This document shows positions 1-12,098 of a DNA stretch of 64,000 bases, one piece after another. The stretch's first letter is position 1. Each line of letters starts with the position of its first letter. Below the pieces are notes generated by a model, which was not told the DNA's origin, searched no databases, and worked only from the letters and a program-made list of their open reading frames with translations. The position numbers were made by a program, and so were the translations under genes. Source of the DNA: Arenicola marina (taxonomy: Eukaryota; Annelida; Polychaeta; Arenicolidae); the NCBI GenBank assembly GCA_964019135.1, contig OZ025248.1, forward strand, positions 71,182,119-71,246,118, given 5' to 3'.

Positions 1-2698
1 TATGATGTTTTAATATTAAAACAATCTGACAATTAAGATGCCAAGGACTATTAATCTGCATTAACGCCCTTTTCGGATATCAAATATTTGGAATGTACAT
101 AATAACACTCGAGAAAACAAGACCTTTCATATAGATATATTAACATGCAAAGTACGTTATTTCGGCACTTCGGCAGAGCATTTCAGGTGTTTATGCGCGC
201 CATGGATTTGTGCGATGCGGGAACGTACCACGGGTGTGAGACCTTTAGGCTTTAGCAGTTTTGGTTAGTCTTCCGATTATTTACATCCAATGAATCCTCT
301 GGTGTGCGAGCATATTGAACCAAACTGGCAGGGGTGAACCATAGGCTTACTGGACTTAAAGTTCTGCTAACGAAAAGCGATTCAGTTTCTTTGTTTCTGT
401 AGCTCGTAGATCTAACTGAAAATGTATGGCGAATAACTGACTGAGCGATAATAGCCTAAATATGTGTCCTGTTGAGCCTGTTTCTTTACTTTAGTCATGA
501 CGGCCGTACTACCAGAACCGCTGTAGATCTATAAGAGGTCTACCCACCCCTTAGTATGGGTGGGGAGGTGGTCGGGGGCGGAGCTTTAAATTATAATCAT
601 CAGATCCCAGAAAGGCGTAACTTGTAAAATAAATGTATAAAATATAGCATTGAAAAATCCTTAGATCGTTGTTTTTGGGTGGAGGTATTATCAAAGAATG
701 CCAATTAATCCATTTTCGCACCAGACTGAAGTGTGAGCCTCCCCTGCCTCCATCCTCCACTGTCCTGTAGGCACATGGCCAGCCAATGGACCCGGCTGCT
801 TGTTTCACACACCCTTCCTCCCACCACCTCCACCCCCCCCCCCCACCTAATAGACCACCACCCCATCCACCCTAACCCATATAGCCATTTTGGTAGTACA
901 GCCACCCTGTTCATGCATCATTAATCCTAATATTTTGAGTGCTTGGGTTACATCCAAAGCACTAAACATCTAAACAAGGTGGCTTCAGTTGTGGCCAGGT
1001 TGTGGTAAATAGGCATATCCCCAAATAACTATAACTTCCAGTAACTCCTAAGGCTAAGTCCTTGCCTAGAACCCTGTTCAGGCACGACCCAGAAATGTGA
1101 AAAGGTGGGGGTCCACTTCAGCTAAAAATTCAAATTCACAATTTCTGTTCGCAGTTATTTTTTGTGATATTTTCTTAAATTTTAGTGAACCCTCAGAAGT
1201 TTACAAACTGCATGACACAAAGACAAAATCAATTCAGTCATGCTTTTCTTCCTATGGCAATCTATTCTTCCTGTAATATCCAAAGTAATAGTCATAAAAT
1301 GTAAAAACAAAGTAAAAGATGACTGCATAAAATGTTGACTGGCAATATTTCCATTGGATGCAATTGAGACAATGGTGATAGTAGACATAAGAGGTCAAAA
1401 TATTTGGTCAATGGAGCTTTATCATGTGCATTATTTTATGACATAAAGAAATAATTGACAAACAAATAATGGTAAGATTAAATTAATTTTGTCCTACCTT
1501 GTTGCAGTCAGTCTGTAAATTTATGAAGGATGACTTAAATTTTAAAGCTATTAGAACTGGTGGTCGTTAAAACAGATGGCTCCAAACAAGATGTAGATTA
1601 GCAAACAGCAGCTGTGAATAGCCCTTGTCAAACAATGTTAGACCCTTCTCCACAATCAGCACAAACTTAGTTAAAAATGTCCATGGACGCATAAGTATAG
1701 AGACACTATTTTCTATAATGATGATCACAGGCAATCAGATCATCCAGGCTATTGCTCCATAGATGTGACACTGCTGCTCTGGTGTGGGACCAGTTGCAGT
1801 AACCACGTGTGGAAAAATCTGACAAAATACGTAATTCATTCTGAAGTATCACACATCTATTTACCATACAGCTGTATATTTGCAATTTCTGCATATCAGT
1901 AGTTATATCATAAGGGTGATAAATATTGGGTAAGCTAGGGGAGGCATATGCTATCTACACTGGGTGTGTAATACACTGGGCTCGCGTTAGCATTCGCCAA
2001 TAGCCATTTGGCGAGAAAATTCGGGATTTGGCGATAAGAACTTCCTGGACACTCGCCAAAATGGCGAATATAAATTTTCAACTAGAAACACATTTTTATT
2101 CATGTTTTTTTCAACAAATGGAACCAGAAAATCCTCGAAAAAATATTTGGCTAATTTTGGCTAATGTGTTTCCACGGAATTAGCCAAATTGGCTAATGAA
2201 AAAAATATCCTAGCGCGAGCCCAGACAACAATATTACATCTATGATATGATATTTTAAAGCCCATTTTGACCTTATGCCAATTCTATAATTATTTCCTAG
2301 CTCTTGGTTTCATAAGTGAATTACTTATGTAGGTAGTAAAAGGAGGGACTCTTTTGAAAGGAATCCTAATGATAAGTATACAATTAAGTGTTAATTATAT
2401 TTCTGATTACCTTACCTGATATCTGGTATGGGTCTGGAACAAGACCAACTTGTATTTGTATAGCTATGGCGATACAGTTACTGTAGCTCTCTGGAAAGAA
2501 TAAGCTTTGTCTCCAATAACTGACATCAGAGTTTGCCATTTCAGCCATTTTAAAAATTGAACGATATTGTATAGAGACTAATTGTCCCATGTTAGACTGT
2601 ATGTACAGTTAATCAGTAACTAATGTAGCAGGAATCAAGACATTGAAAGTTTATAATATTTGGTCATAAATGATAACCCTGTATTTTATTTAATGCAG
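1..2698. other. Upstream flank of NAA38, no gene recognised
   Basis: I see no exon with recognisable protein similarity here. The stretch is AT-rich with a C-run near 829-846 and one inverted-repeat element at 1976-2224. A consensus-like splice acceptor (T-rich tract then AG at 2697-2698) closes the stretch, so at least one noncoding or short N-terminal exon of NAA38 should lie inside it, but I cannot place it from sequence alone. Confidence 0.5.
1976..2224. mobile_element. MITE with CTGGGCTCGCG termini
   Basis: A 249-bp element begins CTGGGCTCGCGTTAG and ends in the near-exact reverse complement (CTAGCGCGAGCCCAG). It is flanked by ACA on both sides, a possible 3-bp target duplication. The inside carries two subterminal motif clusters: GCCAAATGGCGA-type words on the left and TTAGCCAAATTGGCTAA-type words on the right. 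It has no coding capacity. Seen directly: the inverted ends and ACA repeats. Inferred: a non-autonomous DNA transposon, superfamily not determined. Confidence 0.65.
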
Positions 2699-2702
2699 TG
2701 AG

Positions 2703-3704
2703 ATGGAGGAAATCAGTGGAGATGACCTTACGCCCGGTCGTGAGCAGCTCAGTCAGTGGCTGAACAAGAGCATGAAAATCAATATGACAGATGGAAGAAC
2801 CTTGATTGGTTTGTTTTATGAAATGCATAAACTTATTAGAAAGAAATGACCCATGTAGTGCCAGTATCTGGGGTATGAAGATTAAAATGATAAGTCTATC
2901 TAAAGCTAACCGTAGTAATGTTGCTAGTTTATATTTGCTATAGTGGTTTACACAATATTTTTTCCACCTGTTTTATGACATATATGTCTTATATTATTTA
3001 AACTTGCCATCTGTTTTTATATATTGTTGACCATAAGAATGCCTTTTTATAAGCATAACATCATATTTATAGGGATTATGTAAATGTTTCAGGTATATTT
3101 GTCTGCACCGATAAGGACAGAAATGTCATCTTAGGCTCTTGTAGAGAGTATTTGAAAATCCCAGGTAACGTTAACCAATTATTTAATGGCACGGTTTGCA
3201 AACTGTCAGTGTCTAGGTATTTCAAGATGCAGAAGATCATACCTTGTCAATAAATGTAAATGTCACTTCAAAGGTATTGACAGCATAGCTGATGGCGTTA
3301 TTATATTGACGGCTTTGCTCTGACGAAGAGGTTGACACAATATAATTACTCCTATTAACTTTCAGATAAATGATTGATCGTCATTCTTACTTCTACTGAA
3401 GTACATAGCGCAGCAGTCACATGTTTAAATCCCACAAACTACTTAATATATGAGAAAACATCATACTTCAAGTTACCTGTATATTGTTATTGGAGAAGGT
3501 AAAGCAAACAATGTGGCCGTAATATTGTGTAAGATTTAATATATTATTAGTTGAATTGTGAATAATATAACTTTCCTTACAGAGGAGGAAACAGAAGAGC
3601 CGAGAATGCTTGGTCTTGCCATGGTTCCCGGCCACCACATCGTCTCAATTCACGTCGATGAGAATCAGCAAGAAACTTGTTGTTCGGAAGGAGATATCTT
3701 GTGA
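2703..3704 (+). CDS. NAA38: NatC auxiliary subunit (LSMD1/NAA38), LSm fold
   Basis: Coding exons are 2703-2808, 3093-3164 and 3583-3704 (stop TGA), total 300 nt, 99 aa, all GT-AG. The protein has the bipartite Sm/LSm fold: Sm1 contains MTDGRTLIG and VCTDKDRNVILG, and Sm2 contains RMLGLAMVPGHHIVSI, which is diagnostic of LSMD1/NAA38 rather than of the RNA-binding LSm1-8. In the family this subunit joins NAA30 and NAA35 in NatC, which acetylates Met-Leu, Met-Ile and similar N-termini at the ribosome. The chosen ATG lies five bases after an acceptor AG (2697-2698), giving a short acidic N-terminus like the human protein; a noncoding exon upstream is inferred. The C-terminal tail after HIVSIHVDENQQ is short and lineage-specific. 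An AATAAA follows 99 bases after the stop. Confidence 0.93.
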
Positions 3705-3802
3705 TGAAATGATTTTTCTGCTTATTATCATTATGTAAATATATGTACATATACCTTGGTGTGTGTGTCCCTCTTTCAAATGGAAGAAAAGCGTGAAAGT
3801 GA

Positions 3803-3808
3803 AATAAA
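3803..3808 (+). promoter_or_regulatory. Poly(A) signal of NAA38
   Basis: AATAAA lies 99 bases after the NAA38 stop codon and is the only canonical hexamer close to it. The 3' UTR would be short, ending near 3820-3830. Confidence 0.65.
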
Positions 3809-4020
3809 CGAGTGCAAGATTTTTCAACATCGGTTTTGATTTGTTTCAAACTAAAAGTTTCATGTAACATGTAATAAATAGCGAACAAAAGGCAGCTGTT
3901 ATATTTGAGGTTACTGATCGATTTGTTGGTTTTTTGGGTGACTGCGAGAACATACAGTAATAATCATTCTCAACGGAGACACGGATATGGGGAAAAGTGG
4001 CCCTGTCCGATATTTTCTCG

Positions 4021-4057
4021 TCCAGTGTTTAAAGCGTCTTGAATATACAACCAACCG
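4021..4057 (+). repeat. SINE 3' tail fragment
   Basis: The words AAGCGTCTTGAATATACAAC and CCAACC match the 3' end of the tRNA-derived SINE seen full length at 29892-30142 and 36900-37148. The body is missing or too diverged to recognise. Confidence 0.55.
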
Positions 4058-4727
4058 CCCATTGAACGATACTAGGCCTGGTGCAAGGTGTAGGGTATGC
4101 ATGTTCGGCAGAGAGCCTTCGACAGCTCCGTGTGTTGTCAACTGTTGACGACCCGGAACCGCGCGGGAAAGCGTCCGTGACGCAATATTAATGATCGAGA
4201 CCGGTGGTGTAATCTGCCACAATCTTTCACAGTAGCCATTTGACAACGAATCTGTGACAACTGGATCAATTAGCGATTTGACGACGAATGAATGTTAATC
4301 GGGTGGAGTGTGATATCCCTGCCCAGGCCCGGTGGATTAATGACACCCGGAGCCTCCGTCTAATGTGCGACATAAATAGACCACAAACTACGTCGCGTTT
4401 GACGTGGTGGAGTGGGGGCTCGCACTGGACGTCCTGGAATACGAGAGGTCAGTAGTTAAATCCGAGCCATGTTACTATACAGATTCATTAAACATTTGAC
4501 AACGAATCTATGATAATCGGATCCGGGTGCCGGCTCGGATTAAGTTGCGCCCCCCATGGGGCATATGATGGCATATAATAGCCAAAGTTAAAAGGCGGGC
4601 GTATGCACCCCGTACAACGAGGAGGCGAGCCATATACTGCAATCTGTGGCGGGGGCTGGCAGACAGATGAAAGTGCCTTATATACGTTACTTGATTTAAG
4701 ACAAAAGAACAGTTAGTTCAAACATAT

Positions 4728-4962
4728 CTGGGGCAGATCTAGGAATTTAAAAAGGGAGTGGTCCACTGGAGACTTAATTGCGACTGGGGGATGGGGGTCT
4801 CTAAAAAAACTGGCGGCCAGCGGCCGCTTCGCCAGATTGACGACCCGGAGTGGGGGGGGGGGGGGGGGGGTCTCAGATGGCCTGCATTGAAAGAGAAACG
4901 GCTTCTTCCTCAAAAAAGGGGGGACGGGACGGTCCGGACTCAGCCCCCTGGATCCGCCGCTG
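4728..4962. mobile_element. MITE with GGATCC-type termini
   Basis: The left end reads CTGGGGCAGATCTAGG and the right end is the imperfect complement CCTGGATCCGCCGCTG. CATAT flanks both sides (4723-4727 and 4963-4967), a likely 5-bp target duplication. The inside has a long G-run (about 4853-4870) and no coding sequence. A related element lies at 50912-51130. Confidence 0.6.
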
Positions 4963-5250
4963 CATATTAATTGAAGGAGATTCCCCAAAGTTGTCATAAT
5001 GTACTCCAACTTGTATAATGTACTTAGTGCGCGATGCCATTTACATGTATCGTATCAGCTTACTGTCTGTGCGACAGTAAAAGTGTTTTAATACATTTCA
5101 CAAATCTTGAAGTTTTAACTTCATTAAAAATTGGTCCATATGATATAGATTAATTACTTCGCATGTGAGCGTTTCAGGAAGAGCGCAGTTAGACATATTG
5201 ACGCGCCCCCTATGGGGTTCTTGTTACTTCCGCATCCGGCAGGAGGCGCT

Positions 5251-5318
5251 ACTGAAAACGGGCACAACGCTTGATAAAACTGAAAACGGGCACAACGCTT
5301 GATAAAACTGAAAACGCG
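5251..5318 (+). repeat. 28-bp tandem repeat in the TALDO1 5' region
   Basis: ACTGAAAACGGGCACAACGC followed by TTGATAAA is repeated exactly at 5251 and 5279, and a third partial copy starts at 5307. The array ends 46 bases before the TALDO1 ATG, so it lies in the promoter or 5' UTR. Confidence 0.8.
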
Positions 5319-5364
5319 TTAAGGTCAAAGTTCTTGATTGATTTTGACAATAAATAGCACGAGG

Positions 5365-8300
5365 ATGACGGAGCCGGCAACAAAGATAGCGAAGATGGCA
5401 TCATCATTGGACCAGCTGAAGGAATACACCACTGTCGTTGCCGATACTGGCGACTTTGAGGGTGAGTTTTCTATAATGGCCGAACCCGGCTAAACGGCAG
5501 AAGGATTCAAGGGGGGCAGGTGGGAAGGGTGGTGGTCGAGCCATGAGGAGTGTCCTGCCGGGTGGATTAATCTCGCTATTGGCACTTGACTGACTTTAGT
5601 CCTGCAAGCAAGCCGCTGTGGACCCATATCGGAGCGGACTATGTTACATCTATTGAACTAAACTGACTTGTCTTGTGTTCGTATTGGCGCAAGTGCCCCC
5701 AGGCAAGCCCGCTTCCCTAGAGAAGCGGGCTTGCCTGGGGGCACTTGCGCCAAGTGTTCGTATAGCTGGCTGCTTCCAGGCAAGATGTGTTTGGGGGGAT
5801 GGGGCCAATATTTTTGGCCCGTTTTACATGAATGAATGCCCTGACGCCTGCTCTCTTTAAGACTCTTCAAGATGCTGATTAGGGCCAGGAGTAGTAAGCT
5901 TAGTAGCAGTAGTGATTTTGTGGTAGTATAGTAGTCATTTTACATTGAGTAAATTTGTTTTATTTATTCTGCATGATTACAAAATAATTAAGCATACCAG
6001 CACATACCATTTAAAACAACGCCACAATAGCCTCAGAGTGACTCTGGCAAGATGGTGCAATAGTCCAATCGCAGACTAACCCACTCACGGTTTGACCAAA
6101 TATTATCTAATGAGAGATGGCATCTGAGTGAGGTGGGGGGGTGGCAGCAGGCTGCCGTTCATATAGAGAGATATGGTAGAATATTGGTGTCTTTCCTTTT
6201 GATGGGATATATTCCTATTTATATTTGCTATTGATTACAAGTAAAATAAATGTGAAAGGGACAATATGTAATGTCTGAACTCAGGACACTTGGTTGGTAT
6301 CCAAGAAATCTATTTTCGTATCTTGACTGAAGTACGTACTTATGGTCTGTAGGAGGCAAAAGAGTAATGAACTGCCTATGTCTTCAAGGGAATGAACAAT
6401 GTTAACTCTCTTACATCTATGCAGTTTAACCCATGTCAGGTTTCCCATGATGTTGAGAACAGATTTATAATCCGTGGCTGGAGTCAAATTCATGACTCAA
6501 CCCATTTATCTAAAGTGTTTGATGTACTATTACACAAAAGTCTGAAGTACCTGCTTAGAAATATATTTTTATACTTCTATTGCATTAAAAGTTTAATATG
6601 TTTAATGACCTGACTTGTTGTATTATATTTCAGCAATGAAGAAATACAAGCCAACAGATGCCACAACAAACCCATCATTAATTTTGCAAGCCTCCCAAAA
6701 ATCACAGTATGACAGATTAATTGATGAAGCTGTTGCCTATGCCAAGGCCAAGGGAGGGTATGTATACATCAATCTACATATCTTAGGTATATTCATGTCA
6801 CAAGGTATAAGTAGTTAGGAGTTATGAAAGGAGGTACTGTTATATATATCTATACTTTTAAGGCATCTTATATATTATGCCAAAACATGACATTTACTGT
6901 GTCAAATTGTCCATCATATTGTACTATTGTATTGTCCATCCTATTGTAATCACTATGTTTGTGGCTTCTGTGTGGGTACAGCATGTAACATACAGAATTA
7001 GTAGATACTTATTGCCATTGTCAAAGTTTCAGTCAGCTTTATATGTGCACCTGTACTCTTAATGCCACATACACCATATAATGTATGTACCATAACTTTG
7101 ATGCAGCAATTCTGATAGGTAGGCATCCTGCATCATTTCTCACAAACAAATTTCAAGTTACGCATTTCACTGAGCTGTGAGGGGACATGTTGACGCATCA
7201 TAAATATATAGTGAGCAGACTACGGAATATTTCATTTAGAGTAAAGTCCCATTATTTTTCGGATGTACATGCCATAATTTTAAGATCTGTCACACTGGGA
7301 TACTCGGACCCAACCACTGGCCTGCCTATCAGAATCACTGTTGATGGCTTGTAGTTGTAGAAATTTGTCTTTGACAAAGATGTCTTTGCACATCCCAACC
7401 ATTGCTTTAATCTCTTATCTCTTCTATAACTGTTTTCACACTTTTTAGCAAAGAAAATTAAAGTACATTATATACCCTTTCAAATGATTTGCAATATAAA
7501 AAGAGTATAACAATTCAATAATGTAATATAATAATGTATATCTGCAAATAATGAATATTCAATGCCTGATTATTTCGTTGATATACTGCATTTATGGCCA
7601 AGATCTGTGAATAATGCATAAAGATTAGATAGCATAAATGATTAGACAGCTTAAACTGTAGATGGGGTCATTACCTAATATATGATGAAATAAAAGACAA
7701 CAATTTTTTTTTTTTTAATATTAAAATTAAAAACGTTGATTCCAGGAGGTCGGGCAGCTTTAACTGCATCACATTGCACTAAATACCTAACTACTGTAAA
7801 ACTCCTTTATCTTGTAGATCTCTTGCAGAACAGACAGAACTAGCATCAGACAAACTCTTCACCCTGTTTGGCTGTGAGATTCTCAAAATAATACCAGGCA
7901 GGGTATCCACAGAAGTTGATGCCAGGTATATGTTTGCTGTATCACCTTAACTTATGTACGAATGAGATGTTTTACAAGAGATGAATCAGTTCTTGCATTT
8001 GGATGTCGTTATAGATGCCAAAGCTTCTTCTTGTGCATTGGAGTACCTTAGAATGATTTAGTTTATTATGGTCTTTAGATGACCACTTGATTACAAATAC
8101 CAGCTGGTCTAGGCATGAATATTGTAACGGTAATGATCAACGACCCTGATGCGAGCAGACAACGTCCTCTGTGCAATATAATACGTTTAGACTATCACCA
8201 CTCACTATTACAAAACTGTTTTTAAGGCTATCATTTGACAAGGATGCCATGATTGCCAAGGCGAAGCAGCTGATCCAACTCTACAAAGACGCTGGCATTG

Positions 8301-10759
8301 CCAAGGACAGAATCCTAATCAAGCTGTCTTCCACGTGGGAAGGTATCCAGGCAGGCAAGTAAGTTTCGTCGTTCACGAGGGGTCCGTCGTGGCTTATTAT
8401 CCAGCGCGTCTGGCTGTTGTCGAGTGTGCTCTTCTAGGCCTGGTTTGGTTTCAGCCCCACCTGTTCTCCTGTCTCCTTCGCAAAGGGTACGAAGGTAGTT
8501 TTACTCCGAGAGGCATTGCTATACGCAGGTAAAACGTCGTACTTAACACAACCGTCGTGTATTTTTATAGTATGAAAACAAGCTAGACCTGTACAAGCCT
8601 TACCTTACTATAGAATTAGTGCAATATTGTTTTGGGGAATTTTTAGGCATATTGCAATTGCCATGTACCAGGTGCCTTTCCGTATGATGTACGGAATGAT
8701 ACATTGCAGAGTTCTGGAGGAAGAGTATGGAATCCACTGCAACATGACGCTCCTGTTTTCGTTCTGTCAGGTAAATATCACAATGTTGTTAAATAATGTT
8801 AGTCTATATAAACCTTAAAGAAGCTGGAATGTGAAGAAACGTGGAAAAAAATCTATAATTAGAATTAAAATCACAGATCGATTTCACTCAGTCTTTAGTA
8901 GAAACTGCAGGAAATTAATTATATGTCATTGGATCATTAGGTTTCAGAGCAGTTAGCTTCTTTTGATCATAATGCAGCATTACTAAGCTATTCAATCTTG
9001 GCCGAAGAAGCTTGATCGAAAGGTTTTCAATACATGTGTATCAGATTTGATCGACAGTATCATTGTTAACGATTAGTGTTGAAAAAACATGACATGTTCG
9101 ATCTATTTTAGGCTGTGGCCTGCGCAGAAGCTGGTGTGACGTTGATTTCGCCATTCGTGGGTCGTATCTACGATTGGTATGTGCAGCAAACTGGACAAAA
9201 AAAGTTTGAGCCGATGGAAGATCCAGGTAGATTTTCCTTATTTAAACCAGCGTCCAGCCTTGATTTAATGTTGTTCTTACAGGCGTAAATCGCTATCAAC
9301 GTTCATGCTATGGACTGACATCTTATTTGGTCGAATAATTGACGATCATGTGTTACTTATTTGTGAAAGTTGGAATCTTTGACCTTTAATTGCCTTGGAA
9401 GTCTTGCTTCAATATCCCTCGTTCATCTGTGATTAATCTAAAGCTAGGCTACTTCTGTTCGTATCGCATGGCATTACCATTAGAACATTAAACATTTCAT
9501 AGATATTGGTCGTATTGGACTTTTATCTCTTACTACTTCATAATACATTTATAGGTATTTTCTCCGTTAAATATTGCATTAACAGGGGTAAAGAGCGTCA
9601 CTCAGATCTACAACTACTACAAGAAGTTCGGTTATTCCACCGTGGTAATGGGTGCTTCATTCAGAAATGTCGACCAGATCAAGGCTCTTGGAGGTTGCGA
9701 CTTGCTCACCATCAGGTTAGTTTTGCCAAGGCTTACGTATCGGTAGCGTAGCTCGCAGTGTCCAGACAAGCGATCATACTTAAATTCCACTGTGCTGATG
9801 CCTGTTCTTTCAAGATGAAAATCCCATGTCCAGAGTAAGTGGTTACCTCCGGGGACATGGCTCCGCTCTACTCGTGATCTTTGCCATTGACGCGATATTA
9901 TTTACTTATAGATTTACTTATTGCAACATTCTATTGTAAAAATAGACAATTTTGTACGGTAACAAGTGAACAATAAGGGTTTTCGAATCAGTTCTTTATT
10001 TTTGTGTGTAAACGATATTTTATGAACTATTGGCAAACAGTGCAAAATACTAAATTAATGCCTGGTAATATATTAATATAAGAGTTCTTTATTCCTTTGT
10101 CAGTTTTTGACGAATACATTTATGCTGTGATTATCTTGTCGCTTCAGCCCCGGCCTGTTGGAAGAACTGGACTCCTCGCATGAGGTGGTCGATGAGCATC
10201 TGTCCGAACAAACGGGTGAGTCGAGATTTACCAAGTCTTACTCCACGGCTCTTGTGGTAATTTGCTCATGTTTTTGTTGACATCGGACATCGTAGTCCTT
10301 TGGTTTTTGAGTTACCACTGTCGTAAAATAATTCCACTGTAATACACATATTATTATGTATTGTAGTCTATTAATCTTGTATAACACTTTTCTCTTTCTG
10401 TTTTTTCTCTTAATGACACCCAGAGGGATATTAATTAAGGCATGACAATTGGGGGCAAATGCGGCGCAAATAAATCATCGCTGCGCTTGTGGCAGAGAAA
10501 TATCGGTAATGCGCTCATTACATCGATAGCTCTATCCATTCCACCGGTTTAGTGTGTTCACCTTCATGTGAGGTTCCATTTGTTTCATCGAGCAGCGAAG
10601 AAACATGACGCGGACAAGGTTGAGATGGACGAAAAGACATTCCGCTGGCAGCTGAACGAGGACCAGATGGGTAATGATAAGCTGTCCGAGGGCATCCGCA
10701 AGTTTGCCGCCGATGCCGTGAAGCTGGAGAATATTATCAAAACCCGACTTTCCAAGTGA
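5365..10759 (+). CDS. TALDO1: Transaldolase, pentose phosphate pathway
   Basis: Nine coding exons: 5365-5461, 6634-6757, 7818-7925, 8227-8358, 8710-8770, 9112-9226, 9586-9715, 10148-10215 and 10593-10759; total 1002 nt, 333 aa, close to the 337 of human. All introns are GT-AG with matching phases. Transaldolase moves a dihydroxyacetone unit between sedoheptulose 7-phosphate and glyceraldehyde 3-phosphate in the cytosol. Visible hallmarks are [11 protein letters not shown] near the N-terminus, [14 protein letters not shown], the Schiff-base lysine in [11 protein letters not shown] (Lys142, the same number as in human), [27 protein letters not shown] and the phosphate-binding MGASFRN. The C-terminal helix [23 protein letters not shown] is intact. 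Intron 1 holds a 70-bp hairpin element and intron 7 a SINE fragment. An ATTAAA at 10868 may be the poly(A) signal. Confidence 0.97.
5684..5753. mobile_element. 70-bp perfect hairpin element with 9-bp target duplication
   Basis: Two exactly complementary 32-base arms (5684-5715 and 5722-5753) surround a 6-base centre CCTAGA. The ends are TTGGCGCAAG and CTTGCGCCAA. GTGTTCGTA flanks both sides (5675-5683 and 5754-5762), so the element looks inserted. It sits in TALDO1 intron 1. The right arm, centre and two bases of left arm recur exactly at 15743-15782. It is GC-rich in an AT-rich setting and has no coding capacity. Confidence 0.85.
9812..9903 (+). repeat. Partial tRNA-derived SINE in TALDO1 intron 7
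   Basis: The words AAATCCCATGTCC, GGGGACATGGCTCCGCTCTA and CATTGACGCGATAT match the body and 3' part of the SINE seen at 29892-30142. The tRNA-like head is absent. Confidence 0.7.
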
Positions 10760-11971
10760 TGTGATGAATGTACGAGACCGTTATGGGTCTGTGATTCATT
10801 CCACGAGATGTACGGACCAGAATCTTAATCATGATTTGGAGATTCTCTTTATGGTGTAGAACTGAAGATTAAAACTCGTTAAGTTTGATATATGACCATT
10901 TGTATTCTAGAACAGATATGTATGTACAATACTATTCAGGAAGTGCGTATTGATCGATTTACTTTATTTTCGATATCCGCGTTGACATACCGGAGGACAC
11001 ATTAGTTTGTTGCTAGAATCTTATTTCCTCACTGAATAAGACCGGACATCTTGCCATGTTTTTGCTGAGCATATCGTTGTAAATCCTGAAATATACCTCG
11101 TGACACTGGATGATTCCAGTTATCCATCCAGTTAGGACTCCTAAATGTTGTTGCAGCTCAACCGGATATGGATACTGGGCAAAGATTGATGCTGATTAAG
11201 ATGTGGTTCGACTTTTTTGTTCATGTCATTGTTCGGTTTAAAAACAATATAATACTGGAAGTTTTTCAATGGCTTTTGGCGGAATGTAGCTGGTAAGGGT
11301 CCGCCTGTAAGGCTAGAACAAATCGTAATTTGCAGCAAATATGTAACTTCTTTATATATATATATGTATATGACCCGTAACATCTATATATGGAATTGTT
11401 TAACATGACGCAGATGGCAACTATATATGTATTCTAGAACTAGAATCGGGTGCTTGGAATATAGAATATTTTGATACAGTTGTAGGAAATGAGTAGAGGC
11501 TTAGAGCTTAGGATTTGATCTGTTCAGCGTTTCGTTATCACCTTGCATACCTTCCAATATCCATACACCTTCTGATGTATGGCTTCCGATCTCCACTGCC
11601 TTGAGGTAGCACGCTCTTTGTATTGAAAGTAATAGTTTTTATTATTAACTATAGGTTTACATTGTTTTGTGTTCTGACCACTATTATCGTATCATTCCAA
11701 CGTTTAATGTTTGGCCTCCAAGTATCCTACTTGGAATTAAAAAAAAAATATGTAAGAATAAAGGGATCTGGTTTGAAATTATGAAACTTGTGTTTGTGTA
11801 TATTGGAGTGGCCTCGTATAATAAGAATTTGATTGTCTTAAACTCTACTGCAGTGGCTACTTCCTCTTGTCATCCTTTATCCTTGGCTGACAGGTTAGAT
11901 TCCATGCTCTGTCGTACTCTGCTGCTGACTGGGGATTGATTTCCTGCCATTCAGATTGTTCATTTTATTAA

Positions 11972-12098
11972 GGGAGCCGCCCTGGTTTAGTTGGTAAGCA
12001 CGCGGAGCTCCGGGGTAAGTTTCATACAACCTCCTTATATTGTCACGAAAGGTTTCTTGGCGCCTTTACGTGCACAAAAGCGACCTGAATGACATTTC
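11972..12098 (+). repeat. Second SINE-like family, tRNA-like head plus GGTTTCTTGGCGC body
   Basis: The head GCCCTGGTTTAGTTGGTAAG resembles a tRNA A box. The body words GGTTTCTTGGCGC and GTGCACAAAAGCG recur in NADSYN1 intron 18 at 34296-34425, in the same order and with similar spacing. Both copies are diverged. Confidence 0.5.

Larger units (their letters stand above)
3830..5364. other. Intergenic region between NAA38 and TALDO1
   Basis: No exon is recognisable. It contains a SINE 3' tail (4021-4057), a 235-bp MITE (4728-4962) and a 28-bp direct repeat (5251-5318) just before the TALDO1 start codon. The last few hundred bases should contain the TALDO1 promoter and 5' UTR; I see no clear TATA box placement. 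Confidence 0.5.

Noticed and set aside
3577-3888. Minus-strand frame over NAA38 exon 3
   Set aside because: Antisense to a clearly conserved coding exon and its 3' UTR.
4713-5009. 98-codon minus-strand frame
   Set aside because: It lies almost wholly inside the MITE at 4728-4962 and is Pro-rich because of the G-run.
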